Origin: an uncultured Planctomycetaceae bacterium
GTDB taxonomy: Bacteria > Planctomycetota > Planctomycetia > Planctomycetales > Planctomycetaceae
NCBI GenBank assembly: GCA_903924405.1
Contig: CAIYBH010000347.1
Coordinates: 1-52,669, forward strand
DNA: 52,669 nt
Direction: 5' to 3'
The notes under the pieces are model-generated. The model was not told the DNA's origin and ran no database searches. It worked only from the letters and a program-made list of their open reading frames with translations. This document shows, one piece after another, positions 52,212 to 52,669 of the stretch; within the stretch, counting starts at the first letter, position 1, and each line of letters starts with the position of its first letter. Position numbers and translations under genes: made by a program.

Positions 52212-52669
52212 TGTCGGGCAAAGGGGGGACGTTCAGAAAAGGGGTCAGGAACCAATAGTGCGGAGCACCCTTCGGGCCATTTGGCTATTGGTTCCTGACC
52301 CCTTTTCTGAACCCACAGGGAGGGCGAAGTTCCATCTGAGCCGCAAAATCAGGTTCTCAGGAGGACGAGGTTGAATTGTTGGTGAGTTGTTGGTGGTTTT
52401 TTTGAACCACGAAAGGCACGAATCACACGAAAGGAAATCGTGGGGTTACGATTTGTGTGGCGGGGGCGAGGTTCCACGTGGGCCGGGGTGGTTGATGTGT
52501 TTTGGTTTGGAGCCACGGATGGGCAGGGATGAGCACGGATATAATGCGGCGGGAGGGCGAAGTTCCATCTGAGCCGGGGACAGGTTTGCGGCTTGGCAGG
52601 AGCCCTTGGCCGAACGTGCGGTGTTCCAACACTTGTTCAGGACAGACGTTCGATCAGGATCTGTGGATC
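52212..52669. other. Intergenic region with repeats, right window edge
   Basis: Palindromic repeat copy 5 lies at 52231-52312. The rest (52320-52610) holds diverged, broken pieces of the 128-bp repeat family (GAAGTTCCATCTGAGCCG twice, TTGCGGCTTGGCAGGAGCC) and the low-complexity ACGAAAGG/ACACGAA stretch also seen at 12237-12262. No gene is supported. Confidence 0.6.
52231..52312. repeat. Palindromic repeat, copy 5, inverted loop
   Basis: Perfect 28-nt arms: 52231-52258 (GTTCAGAAAA then GGGGTCAGGAACCAATAG) and 52285-52312. The 26-nt loop reads TGCGGAGCACCCTTCGGGCC and so on, the reverse complement of the loop in copies 1-4. It starts 20 nt after the stop of the heme-protein gene. The outer flank GTTCAG is specific to this copy and matched on both arms. 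Confidence 0.95.

Noticed and set aside
10207..52312. Palindromic repeats as CRISPR
   Set aside because: Copies are scattered, each is an inverted repeat, and there are no regular unique spacers or cas genes.

Overview
The window reads as chromosomal DNA of a planctomycete (order Planctomycetales or close). The evidence is the gene families: a PSCyt1/DUF1549/DUF1553 protein, a DUF1552 protein, a PVC-type CxxCH heme protein with a beta-propeller, a DUF1559 pseudopilin-like protein with an H-x9-DG end, an ECF sigma factor beside a receptor Ser/Thr kinase, a second very large Ser/Thr kinase, LpxK and MenG. G+C is moderately high. Start codons include GTG, and Shine-Dalgarno signals are often weak. 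No rRNA, tRNA, CRISPR array or prophage was recognised, and the genus cannot be fixed from the sequence.

Layout. 1-350: two tandem Flp/Fap pilin genes, minus strand, one cut by the window edge. 948-5622: minus-strand AAA+ ATPase, then a translationally coupled M1 peptidase/DUF6702 pair. 5881-10190: lpxK and a PSD1-type cytochrome protein. 10207-12570: an accessory patch with palindromic repeats, a ParE/RelE-like toxin and its antitoxin, an HExxH metalloprotease and a duplicated 128-bp repeat. 12570-18470: a 1966-residue transglutaminase-like/DUF4011/SF1 helicase/nuclease/DUF3320 protein, a candidate antiphage gene. 18631-23300: a degenerate nucleoside hydrolase, a secreted protein coupled to a HEAT-repeat protein, and a RidA-like protein. 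23415-28726: ECF sigma factor, kinase with a periplasmic dCache-like sensor, TIGR04222 membrane protein with a Gly-Cys tail, and a small membrane protein. 28891-30507: DUF1559 protein and lipoprotein with a clear terminator between them. 30714-37029: ABC-2 permease, thermonuclease-like protein, giant coiled-coil DUF4175-like protein. 37246-45855: DUF1552 protein, cupredoxin-like protein, Ser/Thr kinase with Ig-like and lectin-like ectodomain, and a DPP4-type S9 peptidase. 45923-46985: IS200/IS605-type transposase inside its own repeat units. 46995-52211: secreted protein, menG, a minisatellite-like stretch, and the PVC heme/HEAT protein. 52212-52669: further repeats.

How the genes work together. 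Most genes are unlinked single genes or pairs, as is usual in planctomycetes. The supported functional units are the M1/DUF6702 pair (4-nt overlap), the toxin/antitoxin pair (1-nt overlap), the 229-residue secreted protein/HEAT pair (4-nt overlap), the sigma factor/kinase pair (16-nt gap) and the DUF1559/lipoprotein pair.

The most unusual non-coding signal is a family of long, nearly perfect palindromes found mostly at gene 3' ends. Each copy has its own outer flank and its own stem variant, and these are matched on both arms. One copy supplies the stop codon of a protease gene.
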